Part shown: one piece after another, positions 17,657 to 25,673 of the stretch
Numbering within the stretch: position 1 is the stretch's first letter
How the letters are laid out: every line of letters starts with the position of its first letter
Made by a program: the position numbers and the translations under genes
The notes under the pieces: model-generated
Databases searched by the model: none
Told to the model about the DNA's origin: nothing
What the model saw: the letters and a program-made list of their open reading frames with translations, nothing else
DNA from: an uncultured Lachnospiraceae bacterium
GTDB taxonomy: Bacteria; Bacillota; Clostridia; Lachnospirales; Lachnospiraceae
Length of the DNA: 64,000 nt
Direction: 5' to 3'
Assembly: GCA_900544685.1 (NCBI GenBank)
Contig: UQWA01000001.1
Location: 124,001-188,000 of the forward strand

Positions 17657-17699
17657 AAAAAAGTACAGGACAGACATTTGGCTGGTCCTGTACTTTTTT
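17657..17699 (+). terminator. Strong rho-independent terminator
   Basis: AAAAAAGTACAGGAC (17657-17671) pairs perfectly with GTCCTGTACTTTTTT (17685-17699). It ends the sulfatase operon. Confidence 0.88.
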
Positions 17700-17803
17700 T
17701 GTAATAAGTCTGAAAGAGAAAACTCATATAAGCACTGGCGTCCACTTCCCTGTTTTGCTATACTGAAAAGAGAACGGCGTGTGCTAAAAATGGAGATGAT
17801 AGA

Positions 17804-18112
17804 ATGGCGAAGATATTAGATGAGTCCCTAATATATGAGATTCTTTCTGTGGTAGAAGAAATACCGGAAGGAAGCGTGGCATCCTACGGACAGATCGCAG
17901 CACTGATTGGTCGTGAGAAAAATTCAAGACTGGTTGGCAGAGTATTATCCAGGACAGAATTTTATGGGGATTATCCCTGCCACCGTGTGGTGAATCATGC
18001 CGGACGTACGGCACCGGGATGGAGAGAACAACGTTTTCTTCTGGAGCAGGAAGGCGTGGAATTCAAGGAAAACGGGCTGGTAGATATGAAAAAATATCAA
18101 TGGAGGGTATAG
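17804..18112 (+). CDS. MGMT-family DNA repair protein (alkyltransferase-like, PCHR present)
   Basis: 102-residue protein equal to the C-terminal DNA-binding domain of O6-methylguanine methyltransferases. It carries the active-site motif PCHRVV with the acceptor Cys at about residue 60, preceded by the helix-turn-helix SYGQIAALIG. It lacks the N-terminal domain of full-length Ogt/Ada. In alkyltransferase-like proteins the Cys is usually Trp; here it is retained, so weak transferase activity is possible. A promoter with TATACT near 17757 lies just upstream. The next gene is a remnant that starts 3 bp after the stop. Confidence 0.82.
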   Translation: MAKILDESLIYEILSVVEEIPEGSVASYGQIAALIGREKNSRLVGRVLSRTEFYGDYPCHRVVNHAGRTAPGWREQRFLLEQEGVEFKENGLVDMKKYQWRV

Positions 18113-18114
18113 CA

Positions 18115-18215
18115 ATGATCAATTTAGGAATTATCGGCGCCGGAAGAATTGGAATTCCAGAAAAGCAGTGTATGGCTATGATCAGAGAGTGGAAGTATTC
18201 GGCTCAGAAGGAATT
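18115..18215 (+). pseudogene. Remnant of an inositol-dehydrogenase-like (Gfo/Idh/MocA) gene
   Basis: The first 13 codons encode MINLGIIGAGRIG, the Rossmann start of Gfo/Idh/MocA dehydrogenases. Immediately afterwards, in another frame from 18153, the sequence reads NSRKAVYGYDQRVEVFGSEG, a conserved C-terminal stretch of inositol 2-dehydrogenase (IolG) and relatives. About 230 intervening codons are missing and the join is out of frame; the in-frame continuation ends at 18234 in unrelated sequence. The junction lies in ATTGGAATT, where ATT/AATT repeats may have promoted the deletion. No function is expected. Confidence 0.8.
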
Positions 18216-18362
18216 TTTCATTCTGCGTTATTAGTCCGGTTAATTTTTGTATGCTGTACCAGAATAGTTAGTATCGTTTTTTACAATACAATTCCCTTCA
18301 AGACGATTATGATATGAATAAATCAAAACAAAACTAGTTACAAATCAAAAAAATCGATAAGT

Positions 18363-18413
18363 CAGCCGAGGATGTCTGCACACAATCGCAGATATCCCCG
18401 GCTGTTTTTATTT
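18363..18413 (+). terminator. Terminator hairpin upstream of the amine oxidase operon
   Basis: CAGCCGAGGATGTCTGC (18363-18379) pairs with GCAGATATCCCCGGCTG (18388-18404), 15 of 17 positions canonical, followed by TTTTTATTT. It terminates read-through from the MGMT/iolG-remnant side, or could act as an attenuator because the operon begins 87 bp further on. Confidence 0.7.
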
Positions 18414-18426
18414 ACACGAGCAACGA

Positions 18427-18457
18427 GCCAAAGTCCGTGCTTGCACGAGACCTTGGC
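18427..18457 (+). repeat. Bulged inverted repeat in the leader of the oxidase operon
   Basis: GCCAAAGTCCGTGC (18427-18440) and GCACGAGACCTTGGC (18443-18457) form a stem with a TT loop and small bulges. It sits between the terminator at 18363 and the first gene at 18500. It may be a leader structure; no riboswitch class was recognised. Confidence 0.45.
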
Positions 18458-18499
18458 GACTGCCGCGATAACTGTTCATCAACAGAAGGGAGAAAGGAT

Positions 18500-18826
18500 A
18501 TGGGAACACGTATTACAGAACATCCGATTTTGGGAGTACCGCAGAAGGGCAGCCTGGTCAGCTTCACCTATGACGGCAAGAAGATTCAGGGATATGAGGG
18601 AGAGCCGATTGCAGCGGCACTGAAGGCAGCTGGCATTCAGATTCACCGGTATACAAAAAAAGAACATACACCGCGCGGTATTTTCTGTGCCATTGGACGC
18701 TGCACGGACTGTGTCATGGTGGTGGACGGCGTTCCCAATGTGCGAACCTGTGTGACACCGCTGAAGGCGGGAATGAAGATCCAGACTCAGTATGGTGTAT
18801 CCGCAGAACCTTTTGAAAAACAATAG
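18500..18826 (+). CDS. (2Fe-2S) small subunit of a dye-linked amine/imino-acid oxidase complex
   Basis: 108-residue plant-type ferredoxin-like protein matching the HcnA / opine-oxidase gamma / sarcosine-oxidase-alpha N-terminal family. Cys residues in GIFCAIGRCTDCVMVV and VRTCVTPL provide a 2Fe-2S site. It would shuttle electrons from the flavin subunits encoded downstream. The start at 18500 follows GAAGGGAGAAAGG; an upstream in-frame ATG at 18437 would read through the leader hairpin and is rejected. It is the first gene of a tight operon with the FAD/4Fe-4S subunit 14 bp away. Confidence 0.85.
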   Translation: MGTRITEHPILGVPQKGSLVSFTYDGKKIQGYEGEPIAAALKAAGIQIHRYTKKEHTPRGIFCAIGRCTDCVMVVDGVPNVRTCVTPLKAGMKIQTQYGVSAEPFEKQ

Positions 18827-18840
18827 CAGGAGATGAGAAA

Positions 18841-20418
18841 ATGAAAAGATATGATTTGATCGTTGTGGGAGCCGGTCCATCCGGATTGTCAGCTGCTATT
18901 GAGGCAGCAAAAAGAGGATTGAAGGTAGTTGTTTTTGATGAAAATGAAAAACCGGGCGGACAGTTATTTAAGCAGATTCATAAGTTTTTTGGATCCAAAG
19001 AACACAAAGCGAGGGTAAGAGGTTTCGTAATCGGAGAGGAACTTCTGACAGAAGCAGACAAAGCCGGTGTGGATGTGGAATTAAATGCCACCGTGGTTGG
19101 TATGTATCAGGATAAAGAGATTGTAGTCTGCAAGGGCGAAGAAGTTTTCCATTATAAAGGAAATGCCATTATTATTGCAACCGGCGCGGCAGAAAATATG
19201 GTCACCTTCGACGGCTGGACACTTCCGGGTGTCATCGGTGCCGGAGCAGCACAGACCATGATGAATCTACATGGAGTTAAACCGGGAAACAGAATTCTCA
19301 TGCTGGGAAGTGGAAATGTAGGTTTGGTGGTTAGTTTTCAGTTAAAACAGTGTGGATGTGATGTGGTGGCACTGGTGGATGCAGCACCGAGAATCGGTGG
19401 ATACGGTGTACATGCTGCAAAAGTAGCCAGAACCGGAGTCCCATTTTATCTGTCCCATACCATTGTGAAAGCTGAAGGAACCGATCATGTGACAGGCGTT
19501 ACCATCGCAGAAGTGGATAGCCACTTCCGGTTCATACCGGGAACCGAGAAGCATTTTGATGTGGATACGATCTGTCTTGCAGTTGGACTTTCTCCGATGT
19601 CACAGCTTCTGAAAATGGCAGGCTGTGAGATGGAAGATAATCCGAAACGAGGCGGGCAGGTACCGATTGTAGACGAATATGGGGAGACTTCCATCAAAGG
19701 TATTTTTGTAGCCGGAGATGTATCCGGAATAGAAGAAGCCAGCTCCGCCATGATCGAGGGCAGGATTGCCGGAATTGCAGCTGCAAAATACCTTGGTTAT
19801 ATCGAAGAAACAGAATTAAAAGAAGATGTAGAGAAAAACGAAGCAGCCCTGGAAGGCTTACGTCAGGGCATGTTTGCACCAAAGAACCGTGGAAAACTCA
19901 TTGAGAAGACAGAGGAAGGCATTGACATTTCCATGAATCTTCTGAAACACGGATTTGTGGCAGATGATGAAATTGAACGCTTCCCTGGAGTTACCCACAG
20001 AGTTGGTGTACACCCGGTAATGGAATGCACACAGAATATTCCATGTAACCCATGTCAGGATGCATGTCCAAAGCACTGCATCAAGATCGGAGAGCATATC
20101 ACTTCCCTTCCGGCGGTAGACGAAGCGGTAGACTGTATCGGCTGCGGTATGTGCGTAGCTTCCTGCTCCGGACAGGCCATTTTCCTGGTGGACGAGACGT
20201 ATGAACCGGGATTTGCCGTAGTCACCATTCCATATGAATTCCTTCCACTTCCGGAACCGGGAGAAAAAGGATACGGGCTGGGAAGAGACGGTCAGAAGAT
20301 CTGTGAGGCAGAAGTGATATCCGTTAAGAGTACCAAAGCCTTTGACCATACGAACTTGCTGACCATCAAAGTTCCGGCAGATTATGCCATGAAGGCCAGA
20401 TTCTATCTGGCACAGTAA
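18841..20418 (+). CDS. FAD/NAD(P) oxidoreductase subunit with C-terminal iron-sulfur domain
   Basis: 525-residue flavoprotein related to HcnB, opine oxidase subunit A and the alpha subunit of dye-linked L-proline dehydrogenase. The N-terminal dinucleotide fold reads VGAGPSGLSAAIEA (residues 8-21), and a second Rossmann motif (MLGSGNVGLVV) lies near 157. A FAD-closing ATG-type motif (GIFVAGDVSG) is near 290. Unlike HcnB, residues 395-455 hold a Cys cluster (CTQNIPCNPCQDACPKHC and CIGCGMCVASC) suited to two 4Fe-4S clusters. It probably receives electrons from the substrate-oxidising subunit at 20794 and passes them to a ferredoxin or NAD. The substrate of the complex is not visible from this chain. 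Confidence 0.85.
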   Translation: MKRYDLIVVGAGPSGLSAAIEAAKRGLKVVVFDENEKPGGQLFKQIHKFFGSKEHKARVRGFVIGEELLTEADKAGVDVELNATVVGMYQDKEIVVCKGEEVFHYKGNAIIIATGAAENMVTFDGWTLPGVIGAGAAQTMMNLHGVKPGNRILMLGSGNVGLVVSFQLKQCGCDVVALVDAAPRIGGYGVHAAKVARTGVPFYLSHTIVKAEGTDHVTGVTIAEVDSHFRFIPGTEKHFDVDTICLAVGLSPMSQLLKMAGCEMEDNPKRGGQVPIVDEYGETSIKGIFVAGDVSGIEEASSAMIEGRIAGIAAAKYLGYIEETELKEDVEKNEAALEGLRQGMFAPKNRGKLIEKTEEGIDISMNLLKHGFVADDEIERFPGVTHRVGVHPVMECTQNIPCNPCQDACPKHCIKIGEHITSLPAVDEAVDCIGCGMCVASCSGQAIFLVDETYEPGFAVVTIPYEFLPLPEPGEKGYGLGRDGQKICEAEVISVKSTKAFDHTNLLTIKVPADYAMKARFYLAQ

Positions 20419-20471
20419 ACAGACAGCTTGAAACGGTAATGAGAAAGATAATTACCGATGGGAGGAAAACG

Positions 20472-20801
20472 ATGGAAAACATTTATGCCAGAACCATAGA
20501 TTTGGGTGAATATAAACCGGAACCGGATGATGACCGGATCATCTGCAGATGCGAGGAGGTCACCAAAGGAGAGATCCGCAGAGCCGTGCATGACGGCATG
20601 TATACCATTACGGAGATCCGAAGATATCTGCGCAGCGGCATGGGACTTTGCCAGGGACAGACCTGTGCGAAGCTGGTAAAAGGAATTGTGGCAAGGGAAC
20701 TGGGAGTTTCCCCGGCAGTGCTGACCCCGGCCACATCCAGAGCACCTATGAGACCACTGGAAATGAAGATTTTTGCAAAGGAAGGTGAGGAAGATGAATA
20801 A
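20472..20801 (+). CDS. BFD-like (2Fe-2S) binding subunit
   Basis: 109-residue protein of the bacterioferritin-associated-ferredoxin-like domain, with the four Cys in the order CRCEE (about residues 26-28) and GLCQGQTC (about 61-66). In opine oxidases and dye-linked proline dehydrogenases this domain is fused or separate and wires electrons between flavins. The start at 20472 is set by GGGAGGAAAAC directly upstream; an in-frame ATG at 20439 has none. The last 8 bases overlap the next gene, suggesting coupled translation and a stoichiometric complex. Confidence 0.85.
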   Translation: MENIYARTIDLGEYKPEPDDDRIICRCEEVTKGEIRRAVHDGMYTITEIRRYLRSGMGLCQGQTCAKLVKGIVARELGVSPAVLTPATSRAPMRPLEMKIFAKEGEEDE

Positions 20802-21921
20802 AACAGCAGATGTGATTATCATAGGTAGCGGCGTCATCGGATGTGCCACTGCTTACTATCTTGCAAAAAAAGGAACTTCCGTCATCGTTCTGGATAAAGA
20901 TGAGAATATTGGAAACGGAGGATCTGCCAGAAACGGCGGCGGGGTCCGTCAGTCGGGACGAGATCCAAGGGAACTGCCGCTGGCCATGTATGCAGTAAAC
21001 AATCTGTGGCCGACTCTTTCCGAGGAACTGGGCGTAAACGTAGAATACCACAAAGAAGGCAACTTACGACTTGGCAAGACGGAGCATCATCTGGAGATCC
21101 TTCAGGGACTGACAGACCGGGCAATTGCCTGTGGACTGGATGTGCGGATGATCGACGGTGCAGAAGTCCGTGCCATCAATCTATATTTAAGTGATGAAGT
21201 CATCGGAGCCAGCTGGTGTGCCACAGACGGACATGCCAATCCGCTGATGACCACCCTTGGTTATTACCGGGCAGCGAGAAGACTTGGGGTACAGTTTTAC
21301 ACAGGGGAAGAAGTGACAGGGCTTCAGACCATAAAAGGAAAAGCCCGGAGAGTGATTACAAAAAAGAACGTATTCGAAGGCGAGAAAATCATCGTGGCAG
21401 CAGGTTATGAAAGCCGCTGGATTCTGGAAAGTGTGGGAATCGACATTCCAATGTCCAAGGATCTCATCGAAGCACTGGTAACAGAAGCAGAGGCGCCGAT
21501 GTTTCCACAGATGCTGGGAACTGCAGATGCTGACTTTTACGGACATCAGACCGACCATGGTTCCTTCGTATTCGGAGGTGCTTCCGGATTCGAGACGGTG
21601 AACAAAGACAATGGTCATAATATGACTTCCAGTATTACAGCACCATGTATCTGCCGCGGTATCATGAAATATATTCCGAAACTGGCGAATGCCAAGATTG
21701 TCCGTACCTGGGCAGGATATGAAGATGTATCTGCAGACGGCGTACCGGTGCTGGGAGAGATCAAAGAAATTCCAGGACTGATTACCGCCTGTGCTTTCAC
21801 CGGACATGGATTTGGCATTTCCCCGATCGTGGGAACCCTGCTGGCCGAAATCGCCAGAGAAGAAAAAACCACTCTGGATCTGTCGGCTTTCCGCTACGAC
21901 CGATTCAAAGCGGTAATTTAA
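20794..21921 (+). CDS. FAD-dependent amine/imino-acid oxidase catalytic subunit (DAO family)
   Basis: 375-residue DAO-family flavoprotein like opine oxidase subunit B or the beta subunit of dye-linked proline dehydrogenase. The ADP-binding motif IIIGSGVIGCATAYYLA opens the chain (residues 7-23). SARNGGGVRQSG follows, and the C terminus carries the FAD-contacting stretch ACAFTGHGFGISP. This is the subunit expected to oxidise the C-N bond of the substrate, releasing electrons to the iron-sulfur partners. Its neighbours (ornithine-cyclodeaminase-family gene, PII, permease, alcohol dehydrogenase) suggest an amino acid or amine. The downstream relative is sometimes labelled tyramine oxidase subunit B, but tyramine is not demonstrated by this sequence. 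Confidence 0.82.
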   Translation: MNKTADVIIIGSGVIGCATAYYLAKKGTSVIVLDKDENIGNGGSARNGGGVRQSGRDPRELPLAMYAVNNLWPTLSEELGVNVEYHKEGNLRLGKTEHHLEILQGLTDRAIACGLDVRMIDGAEVRAINLYLSDEVIGASWCATDGHANPLMTTLGYYRAARRLGVQFYTGEEVTGLQTIKGKARRVITKKNVFEGEKIIVAAGYESRWILESVGIDIPMSKDLIEALVTEAEAPMFPQMLGTADADFYGHQTDHGSFVFGGASGFETVNKDNGHNMTSSITAPCICRGIMKYIPKLANAKIVRTWAGYEDVSADGVPVLGEIKEIPGLITACAFTGHGFGISPIVGTLLAEIAREEKTTLDLSAFRYDRFKAVI

Positions 21922-21952
21922 GAAATGCATAAATAACTCCACTTATTTCAGT

Positions 21953-21981
21953 GTGACACATAATATTCCGCGTGCTATACT
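21953..21981 (+). promoter_or_regulatory. Internal promoter upstream of the cyclodeaminase-family gene
   Basis: GTGACA (21953-21958), 17-bp spacer, TATACT (21976-21981) with an extended TGC before the -10. It would allow the second half of the cluster to be transcribed separately. Confidence 0.6.
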
Positions 21982-22052
21982 CAGCATAAAGTTGAAGGTT
22001 TTCGACTGCTGAGTAGATTTTGGAAAATAGATTCAGCAAAGGAGACGTTCAA

Positions 22053-23180
22053 ATGGATGCAAAAATTGATTTTTTATATTTAAGTGAAGAAGATATGATC
22101 AAAGCAGGTGTCAAGGATATGGCTTCCTGTGTGGAGGTGATGGAAGATCTGCTCATTACCCTGTACAAAGGGGATTACGTAATGGGCGGTGCCAATCACA
22201 ATTCTCACGGCTGCATGATCATGTTCCCGGATGATCCCCAGTTCGAGGGAATGCCAAAGAATGCAGATGACCGCAGATTCATGGCTATGCCGGCTTACCT
22301 TGGCGGAAGATATCAGATGGCAGGTATGAAATGGTATGGATCAAACGTAGACAACAAGAAGAAAGGTCTGCCGCGATCCATTCTGATGATGATGTTAAAT
22401 GATAAAGATACCGGAGCACCGCTTGCATTGATGTCAGCAAATCTGGTAAGTGCTTACCGTACCGGTGGAATCCCTGGAGTGGGAGCCAAATATCTGGCCC
22501 GAAAAGATGCAAAGGTGGTATCCATCATAGGACCTGGTGTCATGGGCAAGACTTCACTGGCTGCATTTGTCAGTGTCTGCCCGCAGGTAGATACAGTGAA
22601 GATCAAAGGCAGAAGCCAGAGATCTCTGGATGCTTTTGTGAAGTTCGTAAAAGAAGAACTGCCACAGATTAAGAACATCGAGGTCTGCGATACCGTGGAG
22701 GAAGCAGTACGGGACAGTGATATCATCAGCTTTACCACAACGGTACGTGATGATGTTTCCTCCTTCCCTTATATCAGCGGGGACTGGATCAAAAAAGGCG
22801 CACTGATCAGCATGCCGTCCGCAGCCAGATTTGACGATGATTTTCTGGCAGGATGCAAGCTGGTAGTGGACAATTCCAAACTGTACGAAGCCTGGGAAGA
22901 GGAATATCCATACCCGACTTATCCACAGGTACAGATCATCGGAACCAAATTCACAGATTTAAAACATGACGGAAAAGTCAAGGCAGAAGATATTATAGAT
23001 ATCACAGATATCATTGAAAAACGGCGCCCGGGACGGGAAAGTGATGATGAAATCATTGTTTACTCTGTAGGCGGCATGCCGGTAGAAGACATTGCATGGG
23101 GCGGCACGGTATACCGCAATGCGGTGAAAATGGGAATCGGAATCAAGCTGCCATTATGGGAAAAACCAGAGATGGCATAG
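22053..23180 (+). CDS. Ornithine cyclodeaminase / mu-crystallin family protein (tyramine oxidase subunit B-like)
   Basis: 375-residue NAD(P)-binding protein of the OCD/mu-crystallin family. The nucleotide-binding loop reads IIGPGVMGKTS near residue 155, and an upstream conserved segment ends SAYRTGG. Members reduce cyclic imines, deaminate ornithine or interconvert alanine and pyruvate. In this cluster a ketimine or imine reductase role beside the flavin oxidase is plausible but inferred. The start at 22053 follows AAAGGAGACG; an in-frame upstream start at 22020 lacks a ribosome site. It has its own promoter at 21953. The AraC gene follows after a 110-bp gap. Confidence 0.8.
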   Translation: MDAKIDFLYLSEEDMIKAGVKDMASCVEVMEDLLITLYKGDYVMGGANHNSHGCMIMFPDDPQFEGMPKNADDRRFMAMPAYLGGRYQMAGMKWYGSNVDNKKKGLPRSILMMMLNDKDTGAPLALMSANLVSAYRTGGIPGVGAKYLARKDAKVVSIIGPGVMGKTSLAAFVSVCPQVDTVKIKGRSQRSLDAFVKFVKEELPQIKNIEVCDTVEEAVRDSDIISFTTTVRDDVSSFPYISGDWIKKGALISMPSAARFDDDFLAGCKLVVDNSKLYEAWEEEYPYPTYPQVQIIGTKFTDLKHDGKVKAEDIIDITDIIEKRRPGRESDDEIIVYSVGGMPVEDIAWGGTVYRNAVKMGIGIKLPLWEKPEMA

Positions 23181-23290
23181 AAGTCAAAAAACAATAGACA
23201 GAACCCACCATAAGATGATGACAAGATCCGACTAAAAATGCTCCGATCAATCCCAGATCATGCTGCAAAACATGTACAGGAGAAAGGATT

Positions 23291-24160
23291 ATGGACGAAA
23301 AGAAGATTGTCACTCCGGTTCAGCCCTATCTCAGACTGGATGCAGAGGACTACAAAGAGATTCTGAACAAACGGATGGGGATTTCCAGTTTTTATGAATT
23401 TCAGGTAAAGGATCCGGAGCAGAGTTGTTTTAAGGCTGTGCCGGATGGAAGCACGGATCTGGTCTTTGGAATCGGAGAAAAAGATGTAAAAGTGTTGATT
23501 GGCGGGACAGTTCTGAGAGCCAAGAACTGGGACTTTGATGACGGACGATATTATTTCGGAGCCAGATTCCTGCCGGGAAGATGTATTCTTCCCAAAGATC
23601 TTTCCATTCAGGATGTGGTGAATAACGACGTGGAGATTGACCTGAATGATTATGGAGCAGGACTGACGGACAGGATTGCTGAGGCAGAAGATGTGGAGCA
23701 GAGAGCGCAGATACTGATGTCTTATCTTTCAGAGAATCAGAAAGGCAGTTGCCGGGATGGAGCGCATACACTGGAAGAATATATGAGGCAGCGCATTTAT
23801 GCTACAAAGGGGAACATCACCATTGGGATGCTTAGCAGAGAAACAGGGTATTCCGAATGTTACATCCGCAGGATTTTCAAGCAGATACACGGCATTTCAC
23901 CGAAGGAATTTGAACGGTTCATCCGGTTTCAGGCATTTTTAAATGAGATCACAGCCACGCCGGGAGAAGCAGACAGCGAAGAGACTGCATTGAACTGCGG
24001 ATATTACGATCAGTCCCATATGTTAAAAGATTTCCGGGCATTCGCAGGAACCACGCCGGAGAAGTATAAGAAGAGAATTTGTGATGGCAGTGCCAGAAGG
24101 GCTGACCATACAACAATAAATAAACAGAAGGAGAATACTCATGGAATTATCAAGAATTGA
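23291..24160 (+). CDS. AraC-family transcriptional regulator
   Basis: 289-residue regulator. The N-terminal ~150 residues form a ligand/dimerisation domain (VPDGSTDLVFGIG, GARFLPGRC) of the kind paired with AraC domains in Firmicutes. The C-terminal ~100 residues hold two helix-turn-helix units (ITIGMLSRETGYSECYIRRI; then ALNCGYYDQSHMLKDFRAFA). AGGAGAAAGG precedes the start. Its last 20 bases overlap the PII gene, so regulator and PII are translationally coupled. It probably controls the surrounding amine oxidase cluster; the effector may be the amine substrate. No palindromic or repeat operator was recognised. Confidence 0.88.
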   Translation: MDEKKIVTPVQPYLRLDAEDYKEILNKRMGISSFYEFQVKDPEQSCFKAVPDGSTDLVFGIGEKDVKVLIGGTVLRAKNWDFDDGRYYFGARFLPGRCILPKDLSIQDVVNNDVEIDLNDYGAGLTDRIAEAEDVEQRAQILMSYLSENQKGSCRDGAHTLEEYMRQRIYATKGNITIGMLSRETGYSECYIRRIFKQIHGISPKEFERFIRFQAFLNEITATPGEADSEETALNCGYYDQSHMLKDFRAFAGTTPEKYKKRICDGSARRADHTTINKQKENTHGIIKN

Positions 24161-24485
24161 AATCATCACAGGAATGTCAAAATTCAATGGTCTGAAATCT
24201 GCTTTAAGCAAAGCAGGGGTTCGTGGTATGACCGTGACTCAGGTACTGGGATGCGGGATTGAAAAAGGTACGAAAGAATATGAGGTAGAAGAAAATTACG
24301 AGATGGAACTCCTTCCGAAGCAGCAGATTGCTGTAGTAGTGGAAAAATCTAAGGTTCCGGCTATCGTAGAACTGATCAAACAGGAACTCTACACCGGACA
24401 TATCGGTGACGGTAAGATTTTTGTATACGATATCACCAATGTAATCCGGGTACGTACCGGGGATGAAGGAATCGATGCCCTGTAG
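24141..24485 (+). CDS. PII-family nitrogen signalling protein
   Basis: 114-residue GlnB/GlnK-like trimeric signal protein. It starts MELSRIEIITG, has the T-loop region (GCGIEKGTKEYEVEENYEME) and the conserved TGHIGDGKIFVYDI beta-strand region near residues 83-96. PII proteins sense ATP/ADP and 2-oxoglutarate and often control a transporter encoded nearby. Here it overlaps the AraC gene and is followed by an APC-type amino acid/amine permease rather than AmtB, suggesting control of amine uptake. The T-loop lacks a clear uridylylation Tyr context, so ligand control is likelier than modification. With the permease gene broken, its target may be lost. Confidence 0.85.
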   Translation: MELSRIEIITGMSKFNGLKSALSKAGVRGMTVTQVLGCGIEKGTKEYEVEENYEMELLPKQQIAVVVEKSKVPAIVELIKQELYTGHIGDGKIFVYDITNVIRVRTGDEGIDAL

Positions 24486-24535
24486 AGCGGTAGAATCGTC
24501 AGCAGGTACATTCGATAAATGAGGAGTGAGTAAGG

Positions 24536-25658
24536 ATGGAAGAAAAAGACAGAACCCTGGGACTGCGAAGTGTTGTCTCGATTTCTGTGGGTCTGGTCAT
24601 TGCCACCAGTTGTCTGGCCCAATACACACTGGCCTGTCTCGGACCATTCCCCACACTGATTTCCATGGTGGGGGGATATGTTTGCAAAGATCCAGGATCT
24701 GGTAGCATTTCTTCTGGTAGGTTCTATGCTGATTATGGGAATCATCGGAATGTTTGGATTGGGAACTGGTGCGATGGTGCAGCAGCCATACAGTATGGCT
24801 GCAGACTGGAAAGAAGTGGTATCCATGGTGGCAGTGGCATTCTGGCTGTTCATAGGAGCAGAATATGTCATTCCGGTATCCAGGAATGTGAAAAATGCGA
24901 AACGCAATGTACCACTTGGTATGATGATAGGTCTGGCACTGATCTGTCTGGTGCAGTCCATTATGGTGCTTGGTTTTCACAATTATACACCATGGGGTGA
25001 ACTGGAAGCTTCTGCAGCACCGCACTTGCTGTATGGAGAGAATCTGTTAGGGTCAGCCGGTAAGATCTGGATGACATTTGTAGCGGCGCTGGCAGTAGTC
25101 AGCACCCAGAATTCCACCGTCAACGGACTGGCAGGAATCTGTCAGGGCATGGCCAAAATGAATATGATGCCGAGAATCTTTGCAAAGACCAATAAGCATG
25201 GCGTGCCATTCTTCGGAGTGATTTTTGTCAGCGTTTTCATTTTCGTATTTGCAGCACTCAGCGATGGATCTTCCGAAGCAATATCCTTCCTGATTCTGGT
25301 AGGCTCCGTGTTCTGGATGATCTCATACATCTTTGCGCATTTGGATGTACTGATCCTGCGTCATCGCCTGCCAAAGGCACCGCGCTCCTTCAAAGTACCG
25401 TGTGGACCGCTGTTCCCGTGCATCGGCATTGCGGGCACTGTATACATGATCCTGAACATCTCAACCGATCCGACAGAACGCATGATGATCTGGCTGGTCA
25501 CCGGCATCACCTTCCTGGTGCTGGGCATCTATTCCTTCTTCTGGATTCGCATCAAGATGAAAATGCCGGTATTCAAAAGCGTGCCGATCCAGAAAGTGAT
25601 GGCAATGGAAAACAGCATGTATTATACTATCCGTAAACGCAGGGGACTGTGGAGATAA
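24536..25658 (+). pseudogene. APC-family amino acid/amine permease, internally deleted and frameshifted
   Basis: The first frame (from 24536) gives MEEKDRTLGLRSVVSISVGL, a normal APC permease start, then jumps after ATSCL to AQYTLACLGPFPTLISMVGG, skipping transmembrane segments 1b-3. At 24675-24681 (GATATGT) the frame changes and MFAKIQDLVAFLL continues to 25658, covering roughly helix 5/6 to 12. Both joins fit microhomology deletions (CTGG and GATATGT shared by the expected flanks). About 100 residues of a usual ~470 are missing. A 326-residue fragment could start at ATG 24678 behind GGTGGGGGG, but without the core helices transport is unlikely. In an intact relative this would import the oxidase substrate. 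Confidence 0.8.
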
Positions 25659-25673
25659 ACAGGAGGATAAATC

